A DNA stretch of 64,000 bases from CAVPGP01 sp963704025 (GTDB lineage: Bacteria > Actinomycetota > Thermoleophilia > Gaiellales > Gaiellaceae), in NCBI GenBank assembly GCA_963704025.1, contig CAVPGP010000003.1, positions 496,001-560,000 on the forward strand, read 5' to 3'. The notes under the pieces were generated by a model. It saw nothing but the letters and a program-made list of their open reading frames with translations, searched no databases and had not been told where the DNA came from. Each line of letters opens with the position of its first letter. The first letter of the stretch is position 1. Shown here in pieces: positions 33,333 to 40,036 of this stretch. The position numbers and the translations under genes are program-made.

Positions 33333-33772
33333 GGATTGACCTGCAGATCGAGGATCTGCACGCCGTGCTGCTCCAACTCGGCCTCGAAGCGTCCGGGGAT
33401 CGACGCCGTGAAGTCGATCCGCGCCTTTCCGTTCTCGACGTCTGCGTGCAGGTCGTAGCCGTGGAGGTGGATCTCGTCCTCCGTGTCGGAGGTGACGACG
33501 AGAGCGACCTTCTGGCCCTTCGTCACCTTTGCGCGCTTGATCCCGCCGACCGGCTTCGCGCCCTCGACCGTGATCGGGATCACGATGCGGACGGGGGCGG
33601 CGGTCGTGGTCGTCACGGTGGTGGATCCGGCGGTGGTCCCCGAGGAGCCGGTGGTCGCGGTCGGCGCCGTCGTGGCGGTGGACGAGCCGTCGTCCCCGGT
33701 CGAGCGCAGGACGACGAAGAGGACGACGATCGCAGCGACGCCTGCGAGGACGAGCAGCAACGAGCGGTTCAT
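33329..33772 (-). CDS. Membrane-anchored cupredoxin-like protein
   Basis: The 147-residue protein has an N-terminal anchor (LLLVLAGVAAIVVLFVVL), a Thr/Ser/Gly-rich linker of about 35 residues, and a C-terminal beta domain. The latter shows KGQKVALVVTSDTEDEIHLH, GYDLHADVENGKARIDFTAS and GRFEAELEQHGVQILDLQV, the strand order of the cupredoxin-like domain seen in EfeO-type and related proteins. His residues (HLHGYDLH, EQHG) are possible copper ligands; the Cys of a classical blue-copper site is missing, so it is more likely a copper-binding or structural domain than an electron carrier. Its stop overlaps the ATG of the next gene. Confidence 0.8.
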   Translation of the reverse strand: MNRSLLLVLAGVAAIVVLFVVLRSTGDDGSSTATTAPTATTGSSGTTAGSTTVTTTTAAPVRIVIPITVEGAKPVGGIKRAKVTKGQKVALVVTSDTEDEIHLHGYDLHADVENGKARIDFTASIPGRFEAELEQHGVQILDLQVNP

Positions 33773-33806
33773 TGGGCCTCCTTCGACGAATGGGGACGGA
33801 CTCGGC

Positions 33807-34361
33807 TCAGCGGGTCCGCGGAGGCCCGCGGCCGGCGCGGGCGCCTGGCGGCGCGCCCGCCGGCCGCGCGAGCGGGACGGGCACCGGCGTCAGGCGGAGG
33901 GAGGGAAGCCGGAGCGGCGCGACGCGGAGTGTGCGCGCGGCCGCGTCTGCGGCGTCGAGCAGCCAACGCGCGACGACGTAGGCGGCGAGCCCGAACGGGA
34001 CCGCGAGCAGCACGCCGGCGACGACCGGAGCGCCTGTCGCGAGCTCGAAGGCGCCGTCGTGGAGCAGACGCTCGAGGTGCTCCTGAACGAGGAATGCCAG
34101 CGGTGGGACGACGGCGAACGGCCAGGCGGCCGGCTTCGCGCCGCCGGGCGCGAGCGCGCGCCGGGCGACGCCGACGAGCAGAACCGCGACCGCGAGCGCG
34201 AGCAGGACCGGCACATGGGCGAGCCAGGCGTGCCCCGTGTGCCGGAGCGCGTCGGCCCGTTCCGCCGCAGGCACGGTCCAGCGATAGGCAAGCTCGTGCG
34301 CGGCGAGGACGCCGCCGAGCATGAACGGTGCGGTGATCAGTGTCGCCGGGCGAGCCCTCAT
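33807..34361 (-). CDS. Hypothetical membrane protein, first gene of cupredoxin operon
   Basis: From ATG 34361 the product is 184 residues (an upstream ATG at 34385 would add 8). Four hydrophobic helices are visible: ATLITAPFMLGGVLAAHELA, VPVLLALAVAVLLVGVA, WPFAVVPPLAFLVQEHLE and VVAGVLLAVPFGLAAYVVAR, followed by a basic, Pro-rich cytoplasmic tail. Several His sit at helix ends (AAHELAYRW, RHTGHAWLAHVP, QEHLERLLHDG), which would suit metal passage or sensing. I do not recognise the family. TACGAT 7 nt before the start suggests a leaderless operon promoter. A 34-bp gap separates it from the cupredoxin gene. Confidence 0.7.
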   Translation of the reverse strand: MRARPATLITAPFMLGGVLAAHELAYRWTVPAAERADALRHTGHAWLAHVPVLLALAVAVLLVGVARRALAPGGAKPAAWPFAVVPPLAFLVQEHLERLLHDGAFELATGAPVVAGVLLAVPFGLAAYVVARWLLDAADAAARTLRVAPLRLPSLRLTPVPVPLARPAGAPPGARAGRGPPRTR

Positions 34362-34368
34362 GGGCCGG

Positions 34369-34374
34369 ATCGTA
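34369..34374 (-). promoter_or_regulatory. Putative -10 element TACGAT (cupredoxin operon)
   Basis: TACGAT on the minus strand ends 7 nt before the ATG at 34361. Confidence 0.45.
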
Positions 34375-34433
34375 CTCGGGCGCAATCGTCGCGATCGTCG
34401 ACGAGCCAGCTGTTGCTACACGAGGCGAGCGTG

Positions 34434-34468
34434 CCGGATGGAGCCGGGCTTCGCCCGGCGCCATCCGG
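34434..34468 (-). terminator. Two-part hairpin after acyl-CoA dehydrogenase gene
   Basis: CCGGATGG pairs with CCATCCGG, and inside it GCCGGGC pairs with GCCCGGC around a TTC loop. It lies ~60 bp past the stop at 34530 and is a likely terminator for pepA-acyl-CoA dehydrogenase. Confidence 0.7.
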
Positions 34469-34529
34469 ATCCGCCGGCCGGAGCCGGCGGCAGCGAAGGC
34501 CCCGGCGAGGGGGGCCGAGCCAAACGAGC

Positions 34530-35666
34530 TCAGAGACCTAACTGCCGCGCGATCACCATGCGCTGCACCTCGTTCGTGCCCTCGCCGATCTCGAGGATCT
34601 TCTGGTCGCGGTAGAGCCGCGAGATGGCGTACTCGTCCATGAAGCCGTAGCCGCCGTGGATCTGCAGCGCCCAGTTCGCGACGCGGTGGGAGAGCTCGCC
34701 TGTGAAGAGCTTCGCCATCGCGGCCTCCTTGGCGAACGGGCGGTCCTGATCCTTCAGCCACGCCGCCCGGTAGACGAGCGCCCGCCCGGCCTCGAGCTCG
34801 ACTGCCATGTCGACGAGCCGGTACTGGATCGCCTGGAACTCCTTGATCTTCTTGCCGAACTGCTCCCGCTCGTTCGCGTAGGCGAACGCGAGATCGTAGG
34901 CGCCCTGCGCCAGGCCGAGACCCATGGCTGCGACCGAGATCCGGCCGCCGTCGAGGATCGTCAGGAACTGCGTGAAGCCCTTGCCGCGCGGCCCGAGCAG
35001 GTTCTCCTCGGGCACCTCGACGTCGCGGAACGACAGCTCGCGCGTGTCCGACGCGCGCCAGCCGAGCTTCTGCATCGGCCCGGAGAGCTCGTAGCCGGGC
35101 GTCCCGTTCGGGATCACGATGTTCGAGATCTCGCCCTCGCCGGTGAGCGCGGTGATCGTCACGCCCCAGGTGATGTCGGTGCCGGCGTTCGTGATGAAGA
35201 TCTTGGAGCCGCTGACGATCCAGCTCCCCTCGCGCAGCTCGGCGGTCGTGCGCGTGGCGCCGGCGTCGGATCCGGCCTCCGGCTCGGTGAGCCCGAACGC
35301 GGCGAGCCGCCTCCCCGAGGCAAGGTCGGGCAGCCACGCGCGACGCTGCTCCTCGTTGCCGAAGTAATAGACGGGGAGGGTGCCGAGCGAGTGGTGCGCG
35401 GCGACCGTGATCGCGACCGACGAGTCGACGCGCGTCAGCTCCTCGATCGCGATCGCGTACGAGAGCGTGTCCGCGCCCGCGCCGCCGTACTCCTCGGGGA
35501 TCGTCATGCCCATCAGCCCGAGCTCCGCAAGCTCGGCCACGATCTCGTACGGGAACCGGTGCTCCCGGTCGAGCTCCTCCGCGACCGGGGCGATCCGCGC
35601 CTGCGCGAAGTCGCGCACGGTCGCGCGCAGAAGCTCGTGCTCGGCGCTCAGGTCGAAATCAGGCAT
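34530..35666 (-). CDS. Acyl-CoA dehydrogenase
   Basis: The 378-residue enzyme has the complete three-domain fold: an N-terminal helical domain (MPDFDLSAEHELLRATVRDF, LMGMTIPEEYGGAGADTLSY), the middle beta domain with FAD/substrate contacts (FGLTEPEAGSDAGATRTTAE, WIVSGSKIFITNAG), and the C-terminal helical domain (ANEREQFGKKIKEFQAIQYR, LQIHGGYGFMDEYAISRLYR) with the ILEIGEGTNEVQRMVIARQL tail. The sequence style is that of short/branched-chain or butyryl-CoA dehydrogenases. It starts 9 bp after the pepA stop, so both are probably on one transcript. The electron acceptor ETF is not encoded here. Confidence 0.93.
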   Translation of the reverse strand: MPDFDLSAEHELLRATVRDFAQARIAPVAEELDREHRFPYEIVAELAELGLMGMTIPEEYGGAGADTLSYAIAIEELTRVDSSVAITVAAHHSLGTLPVYYFGNEEQRRAWLPDLASGRRLAAFGLTEPEAGSDAGATRTTAELREGSWIVSGSKIFITNAGTDITWGVTITALTGEGEISNIVIPNGTPGYELSGPMQKLGWRASDTRELSFRDVEVPEENLLGPRGKGFTQFLTILDGGRISVAAMGLGLAQGAYDLAFAYANEREQFGKKIKEFQAIQYRLVDMAVELEAGRALVYRAAWLKDQDRPFAKEAAMAKLFTGELSHRVANWALQIHGGYGFMDEYAISRLYRDQKILEIGEGTNEVQRMVIARQLGL

Positions 35667-35675
35667 GCGGGGACG

Positions 35676-37133
35676 TCATGCGAGAGAGCGGGCGAGCTCC
35701 ACGATCAGGCGGACGCCGTAGCCGGTGCCGCCCTGGACGGTGAGGTAGTCGCCGCGGGAGCGCTCGAGAAAGCCGGGCCCCGCCATGTCGACGTGCGCCC
35801 AGGGCCCCTCCCCGGCGAATTCGTGCAGGAACTCGGCTGCCAGCACGGGGGAGCCCTGGCGGAGGATGGACGCGTTCTTCATGTCGGCGAACGCGGAGTC
35901 GACGTAGCGCCGGTAGCGCGGATGGAGTGGGAACGGCCAGGCGTAGTCGCCGCTGCGGCGCGACGCCTCGAGGATGCGGTCGCGCCACTCGTCGTCGTTG
36001 ACGAAGACGCCCGCGTAGAGATCGCCGAGCGCGAGCTCCATCGCGCCGGTCAGCGTCGCGAGGTCGAGCAGGTGCGTCGCGCCCTGCTCGCGCGCGTACC
36101 AGAGGGCGTCGGCCAGCACCAGGCGCCCCTCGGCGTCGGTGTTGATCACCTCGATCGTCTTGCCGTTCGCCGCCGTGAGGATGTCTCCGGGCCGGAACGA
36201 GCTGCCGTCGACCAGGTTCTCCGCCGAGGCGACGACGGCCACGGTGCGAACGGGCACGCCGAGCTCGGCGAGCGCGCCCATGGCGGCGATCACGGCGCCG
36301 CCGCCGGCCATGTCGCCCTTCATGTCCTCCATGCTCCCGGCCGGCTTGATCGAGAGCCCGCCGGAGTCGAAGGTGATCGCCTTGCCGACGAGCCCGAGCA
36401 CGATGCCATCGACGGCGTCCGCGGGCTCCCAGCGGAGGACGATCATCCGCGGCTCGTTGGCGCTGCCCTGGCCGACGGCGAGGAACGAGCCCATCCCGAG
36501 CCTGCGCGCCGACTCGGGGCCGAGCACCTCGGCCGAGAGCCCCTCCCGCTCGTCCGCGATCGCCTGGGCGTGCTCCCCGAGTGCGGCCGGCGTGAGCTCG
36601 TTCGGCGGAGCGTTCGCGAGGTCGCGGGCGCGGTTGGCCCACGCGGCGGCGACCGCCGCGCCGGTCGTCTGCGATGCGACCGAGTCACCGCCGAGCAGGA
36701 CGAGCGCCTCGACCGGCTTCCGCTCGCTCGGCTTCGATTTCCACCGGCCGGGGTCGTAGCCGCCGAGGACGAACCCCTCGACGACTCCGCGTGCCTGCTC
36801 CTCGAGCGAGAAGGGGAGCGACTCGTCCAGCTGCCACGCGACGGTGCCGCCGAAGGACGCAGCCCTCCGGGCCACCGCGGCGGCCGCCGTCCGGAGTGCG
36901 TCCAGGTCGGCGGCCGGCCCGAGTGCCGCCGCGGCGGCGCGCTTCGGGCCTTCGTCGAGATGGAGCAGCGTCACCTCGCCCGGCCGCCTCGCCTGCTCGC
37001 CCTCGGCGGCGAGGGCCGCGAAGCGCTCCGCAGCGACGGGAGCCCTGAACGAGCCGGGCGGCTCGGGCACGGCGAAGGCGACGAGATCGGCGCCGAGGGC
37101 ACCGGGCTCTGCGGAGGAGGTCTCGACCCGCAT
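35676..37133 (-). CDS. pepA: Leucyl aminopeptidase (M17, PepA-like)
   Basis: The 485-residue protein joins a variable N-terminal macro-like domain (residues ~1-170) to the M17 catalytic domain. Metal and catalytic residues are in VGKAITFDSGGLSIKPAGSM (Lys/Asp pair), MKGDMAGGGAVIAAM, and the signature NTDAEGRLVLADAL. The enzyme is a cytoplasmic hexameric di-zinc or manganese aminopeptidase. The start ATG 37133 is preferred over an upstream in-frame Met at 37232; TAGCAT occurs 10 nt upstream of 37133. It is followed by the acyl-CoA dehydrogenase gene. Arg-rich sequence in other frames across this region is only shadow coding. Confidence 0.92.
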   Translation of the reverse strand: MRVETSSAEPGALGADLVAFAVPEPPGSFRAPVAAERFAALAAEGEQARRPGEVTLLHLDEGPKRAAAAALGPAADLDALRTAAAAVARRAASFGGTVAWQLDESLPFSLEEQARGVVEGFVLGGYDPGRWKSKPSERKPVEALVLLGGDSVASQTTGAAVAAAWANRARDLANAPPNELTPAALGEHAQAIADEREGLSAEVLGPESARRLGMGSFLAVGQGSANEPRMIVLRWEPADAVDGIVLGLVGKAITFDSGGLSIKPAGSMEDMKGDMAGGGAVIAAMGALAELGVPVRTVAVVASAENLVDGSSFRPGDILTAANGKTIEVINTDAEGRLVLADALWYAREQGATHLLDLATLTGAMELALGDLYAGVFVNDDEWRDRILEASRRSGDYAWPFPLHPRYRRYVDSAFADMKNASILRQGSPVLAAEFLHEFAGEGPWAHVDMAGPGFLERSRGDYLTVQGGTGYGVRLIVELARSLA

Positions 37134-37230
37134 GCGGCGCCGGATGCTATCCGACGGTCCGCCTAGCGTGCACCCCGAAGCACACGGAGTTCCTACCGGT
37201 TTCAAACGACGCGCTTCTAGTGTGTGCCCC

Positions 37231-37446
37231 ATGAACGACGCCCGGTACGACGCACATCACATCGCCCACTCCACGGTCGAGTCGCTGACCGAGGAGATCG
37301 GCAGGCTCGTCGCCGAGCGCCAGCGGCTGCGCGCGGAGTCCGCGCCTGAGGCCGCGCTCGAGCAGAACCGCCGGGCGATCGCGGAGGCGCAGCAGGTGCT
37401 GTCCGAGCTCCTGATCAAGCGCCACCGCCCGCAGGCCGCCGCCTAG
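37231..37446 (+). CDS. Small coiled-coil protein of unknown function
   Basis: The 71-residue product of ATG 37231 starts MNDARYDAHHIAHSTVESLT and continues with heptad-like LTEEIGRLVAERQRLRAESA and LEQNRRAIAEAQQVLSELLI, ending KRHRPQAAA. It is almost entirely helical with leucine spacing suited to a two-helix coiled coil, and has no membrane segment or signal. No family is recognised. It is divergent from pepA with about 95 bp between and is followed after 45 bp by the SCP2 gene, which has its own ribosome site. Confidence 0.65.
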   Translation: MNDARYDAHHIAHSTVESLTEEIGRLVAERQRLRAESAPEAALEQNRRAIAEAQQVLSELLIKRHRPQAAA

Positions 37447-37491
37447 CCGGGTAGTCTCGCCCGCGTCAGATTCCGACAACGAGGAGGCGAC

Positions 37492-37800
37492 GTGGCGGAC
37501 AGCGTGAAGGAGTTCTTCGACGGGCTCGAGGCGAGGGTCGACGACTCGAAGACGGCGGGCATGAACAACTCGTACCTCTTCGACATCGAGGGCGCCGGGA
37601 AGTGGACGGTCGACGTGCGTGACGGCAAGCTCACCGTCACCGAGGGCGGCGACTCGGCCGACTGCGAGATCTCCGCCTCCGAGGAGACGTTCTCGAAGGT
37701 GATGGGCGGCGAGATGAACGCGACGACCGCGTACATGACCGGCAAGCTGAAGATCAAGGGCGACATGGGCGCAGCCATGAAGCTCCAGAAGCTCTTCTAG
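37492..37800 (+). CDS. SCP2 sterol-binding-like domain protein
   Basis: The 102 residues match a stand-alone SCP2 domain: MADSVKEFFDGLEARVDDSK, YLFDIEGAGKWTVDVRDGKL, TVTEGGDSADCEISASEETF and the ending GKLKIKGDMGAAMKLQKLF, which is highly characteristic. These small cytosolic proteins bind lipids or acyl-CoA in a hydrophobic tunnel. GTG 37492 follows ACGAGGAGGCGAC, a good ribosome site, so this gene is not leaderless. It may serve the acyl-CoA dehydrogenase and carboxylase genes found in the same region, although it is not co-directional with them. Confidence 0.92.
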   Translation: MADSVKEFFDGLEARVDDSKTAGMNNSYLFDIEGAGKWTVDVRDGKLTVTEGGDSADCEISASEETFSKVMGGEMNATTAYMTGKLKIKGDMGAAMKLQKLF

Positions 37801-37824
37801 GCCCAAAAGCGCGTCGGCGCGTCG

Positions 37825-37830
37825 TAGGCT
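37825..37830 (+). promoter_or_regulatory. Putative -10 element TAGGCT (leaderless subtilase gene)
   Basis: TAGGCT ends 7 nt before the GTG at 37838. Confidence 0.55.
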
Positions 37831-37837
37831 CCGTCAC

Positions 37838-38686
37838 GTGACGAGCTCCCTCCACGAGAAGCAGGACGACGACGAGCTTCCGGCCTGGAGCCTGCCTGCG
37901 GACGCGGTCGACAAGATCTCGATCCCGGCGGCGTGGCCGGAGCGCGTGACGCGCGACTGGGCGCTCGGCGGCTCGACGGGAGCCGGTGTCCGCGTCTGCA
38001 TCCTCGACAGCGGCGTCGACCACGGGCACCCGCTCGTCGGCCCCGTGCAGGGCGCGTTCGCGATTCGGCTGGACGAGGACGAGCGACCGGTCGCCGAGCC
38101 CGACGAGCAGGGCGACGAGTGCGGTCACGGCACCGCGTGCGCCGGGATCGTGCGCTCGCTGGCGCCGGACTGCGAGATCCACTCCGTGCGCGTGCTGGGT
38201 GCCGGGTACACCGGCAGCGGGCCGATCATGGTCGCCGGCCTCAAGTGGGCGATCGAGCAGGGCTTCGACGTCGTCAACATGAGCCTTTCGACCACCAAGT
38301 CGAAGTTCGCCGCCGCCCTGCACGAGCTCGCCGACTCCGCCTACTTCAAGCGCTCGGTGCTCGTCGCCTCGGCGCACAACATGCCGGTCGAGAGCTATCC
38401 CTGGAGGTTCTCGTCCGTGATCTCCGTCGGCAGCCACGAGCTCGAGGACCCGCTCGCGTTCTACGCGAACCCCGATCCGCCGGTCGAGTTCTTCGCGCGC
38501 GGCGTGGACGTCGAGGTCGCCTGGCTCGGCGGCGGCTCGATCCGAGCCACCGGCAACAGCTTCGCGACGCCGCACCTGACCGGCATCTGCACGCTGATCC
38601 GGGCCAAGCATCCCGAGCTGACGCCCTTCCAGCTGAAGAGCGTCCTCTACCTGATCGCGTCGAATGTGGAAGGAGCGAGCGCATGA
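37838..38686 (+). CDS. S8 (subtilisin-like) serine protease without signal peptide
   Basis: The 282-residue protein carries the complete S8 triad: Asp57 in VCILDSGVDHGHP, His97 in ECGHGTACAGIV, and Ser241 in ATGNSFATPHLTG; Asn181 (SAHNMPVES) is at the oxyanion position. The N-terminus (MTSSLHEKQDDDELPAWSLP) is polar, so there is neither secretion signal nor recognisable propeptide, and a cytoplasmic location is expected. At under 300 residues it is close to the minimal catalytic domain. The last bases overlap the ATG of a GAF-domain gene (ATGA), making a two-gene unit. The sensory partner suggests that proteolysis may be controlled by a ligand or redox signal. The substrate is unknown. Confidence 0.9.
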   Translation: MTSSLHEKQDDDELPAWSLPADAVDKISIPAAWPERVTRDWALGGSTGAGVRVCILDSGVDHGHPLVGPVQGAFAIRLDEDERPVAEPDEQGDECGHGTACAGIVRSLAPDCEIHSVRVLGAGYTGSGPIMVAGLKWAIEQGFDVVNMSLSTTKSKFAAALHELADSAYFKRSVLVASAHNMPVESYPWRFSSVISVGSHELEDPLAFYANPDPPVEFFARGVDVEVAWLGGGSIRATGNSFATPHLTGICTLIRAKHPELTPFQLKSVLYLIASNVEGASA

Positions 38687-39351
38687 GCCCGAACCTCGAC
38701 GGGCCGAACCTCGACGAAGGCGAGCTCCGCGCCGCGGTCGCGGCCGGCGTGATCACGGCCGAGAAGCAGTACCGCGCGCTGCTCCAGTCGATCGTCGAGG
38801 TCGCCCGCGCGATCTTCGGTGCGCGGGCCTCGTCGATCTTCCTCCTCGACGAGGCGGCCGACGAGCTCGTGTTCGAGGCGGTGGCCGGGGAGGGCTCGGA
38901 GTTCCTGGTCGGCCGCCGGCTCCCCTCGTCGACGGGCATCGCCGGCTGGGTGCTCGTGACGCGCCAGCCGCTCGTGCTCGAGGACGTGCAGAACGACCCG
39001 CGCTGGGCGCGCGGCGTCGCCGAGGACACGGGCTACCTGCCCCAGGGGCTGATGGCGGTGCCGCTCCTCCACGACGAGGAGGCGCTCGGCGTGCTGCAGG
39101 TGCTCGACCGTCCGCAGCGCAAGCGCTTCTCGCTCGCGGAGATGGATCTGCTGGGCCAGTTCGGCGGCCAGGCGGCCATCGCGCTCGACCTGCTCCGCAA
39201 CGCCCGCCGCGCGAAGGCCGTGCTGGACGGGGGCGAGCCGGAGCTCTCCGCGGTCGCGCGCGTCGCGGCCGCGCTCGACCGGCTCGAGGGCGACCGGCGC
39301 GACGCGGGCCTGCGGCTCCTGGCCGAGCTGGAGCGCGTGCTGGCCCAGTAG
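38683..39351 (+). CDS. GAF-domain protein coupled to the S8 protease
   Basis: The 222-residue protein has a short leader (MSPNLDGPNLDEGELRAAVA), then one GAF domain: LLQSIVEVARAIFGARASSI, FLLDEAADELVFEAVAGEGS, LPSSTGIAGWVLVTRQPLVL, and LMAVPLLHDEEALGVLQVLD, closing with FGGQAAIALDLLRNARRAKA. A helical C-terminal tail of ~45 residues (ALDRLEGDRRDAGLRLLAEL) could mediate dimerisation. There is no output domain such as kinase, phosphatase or HTH, so it must act through another protein; the protease encoded 4 bp upstream is the obvious candidate. GAF ligands include cyclic nucleotides, haem and amino acids; none can be assigned. Confidence 0.88.
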   Translation: MSPNLDGPNLDEGELRAAVAAGVITAEKQYRALLQSIVEVARAIFGARASSIFLLDEAADELVFEAVAGEGSEFLVGRRLPSSTGIAGWVLVTRQPLVLEDVQNDPRWARGVAEDTGYLPQGLMAVPLLHDEEALGVLQVLDRPQRKRFSLAEMDLLGQFGGQAAIALDLLRNARRAKAVLDGGEPELSAVARVAAALDRLEGDRRDAGLRLLAELERVLAQ

Positions 39352-39364
39352 GGCCCGGACCAGA

Positions 39365-39394
39365 GAATGAGCCCGGGGCCGCCCGGGCTCATTC
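39365..39394. terminator. Bidirectional hairpin terminator
   Basis: A perfect 13-bp stem (GAATGAGCCCGGG / CCCGGGCTCATTC) with a GCCG loop stands between the convergent GAF gene (stop 39351) and the small gene ending at 39414. Confidence 0.85.
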
Positions 39395-39413
39395 GCAGCT
39401 CACGCAGAAGCGA

Positions 39414-39572
39414 CTAGTCCCGGCCGTGCTTCCTGTGCGCCTCGACGTCGTCGGAGTCTTCTTCCTTCTTCTCGAGCCGCGACTCGTCGGGCTCGTCCGT
39501 GACGTCGCGTCCGTGCTTCCGGTGCGCCTCGATCTCGGGCTCCGGCATTTTCTTGTCCTGGTCCTCGCCCAC
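39414..39572 (-). CDS. 52-residue acidic protein with repeated EAHRKHGRD motif
   Basis: The start is best placed at GTG 39572, because AGGAGG lies 7 nt upstream and in the longer frame that sequence would be codons. The product begins MGEDQDKKMPEPEIEAHRKH and ends DDVEAHRKHGRD. The motif (I/V)EAHRKHGRD occurs twice, about 30 residues apart, once at the very C-terminus; the sequence between is rich in Asp, Glu and Lys. No signal or hydrophobic segment exists and the protein is probably disordered. A paralogue with the same kind of motif is encoded 140 bp upstream at 39713-39880. Two direct repeats TGAAATCT (39629 and 39644) precede the gene. Function unknown. Confidence 0.65.
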   Translation of the reverse strand: MGEDQDKKMPEPEIEAHRKHGRDVTDEPDESRLEKKEEDSDDVEAHRKHGRD

Positions 39573-39664
39573 TCCCGTTCCTCCTGTCATGGATCCATAC
39601 GGGTCGTCAACAAGACGGCCCCGGGGTTTGAAATCTTCCACACTGAAATCTCCCACAGAAAGAC

Positions 39665-39688
39665 GAAGACGGCCATTCGGCCGTCTTC
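39665..39688 (-). terminator. Hairpin terminator of the 55-residue gene
   Basis: GAAGACGGCC pairs with GGCCGTCTTC around ATTC. In the minus direction the stem is followed by GTCTTTCT, a weak T-rich tail, 25 bp after the stop at 39713. Confidence 0.8.
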
Positions 39689-39712
39689 GCAGGAACGCAG
39701 CCGCGCGTGCCG

Positions 39713-39880
39713 TCAGCGGTCGTGACCCTTGCGGTGGAGCTCGACGTCGGCCGCGTCGCCGTCGGGGCCGTCGTCCTCGTTGGCCGCCCGCCCCTCCTTC
39801 TTGTGCAACTCCACGTCGGGCTCGTCGCCCTCGTCGCCTTCGTTGCGGGCGCTCTTGTACTCGCGCTCCTGCTCCGACAT
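39713..39880 (-). CDS. 55-residue acidic protein, paralogue of the 39414-39572 product
   Basis: This short gene starts at ATG 39880 with AAGGAG 8 nt upstream and ends with TGA at 39713-39715. The product begins MSEQEREYKSARNEGDEGDE, has DVELHKKEGR in the middle and ends DVELHRKGHDR. The repeated D-V-E-L-H-(R/K)-K unit parallels EAHRKHGRD in its neighbour, so the two genes look like a tandem pair of one family. The composition is about half charged residues, with no hydrophobic core. It has its own terminator. The upstream region contains two near-identical direct repeats (TTGCGGAAACTGTCG and TTGCGGAACTGTCGG, about 39900-39930), a possible regulator site. Confidence 0.65.
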   Translation of the reverse strand: MSEQEREYKSARNEGDEGDEPDVELHKKEGRAANEDDGPDGDAADVELHRKGHDR

Positions 39881-40036
39881 CTGCCTGCTCCTTCTGTCGA
39901 TTGCGGAAACTGTCGCTTGCGGAACTGTCGGTTGGAACCGCCGCTCGGGAGACCGTTCCTCTGCGGCACCGGACCCCTAGACGTGCCTGCGCCGGGGAAT
40001 CTTCCCATCGCCTACGGCAGCTGACAAGCTCCGCGG

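Noticed and set aside
39881..39960. ECF-sigma promoter (GGAAC plus GTT) before the 55-residue gene
   Set aside because: The spacing is about 16 bp, shorter than the usual consensus, and in GC-rich DNA such a match is easy to obtain by chance.
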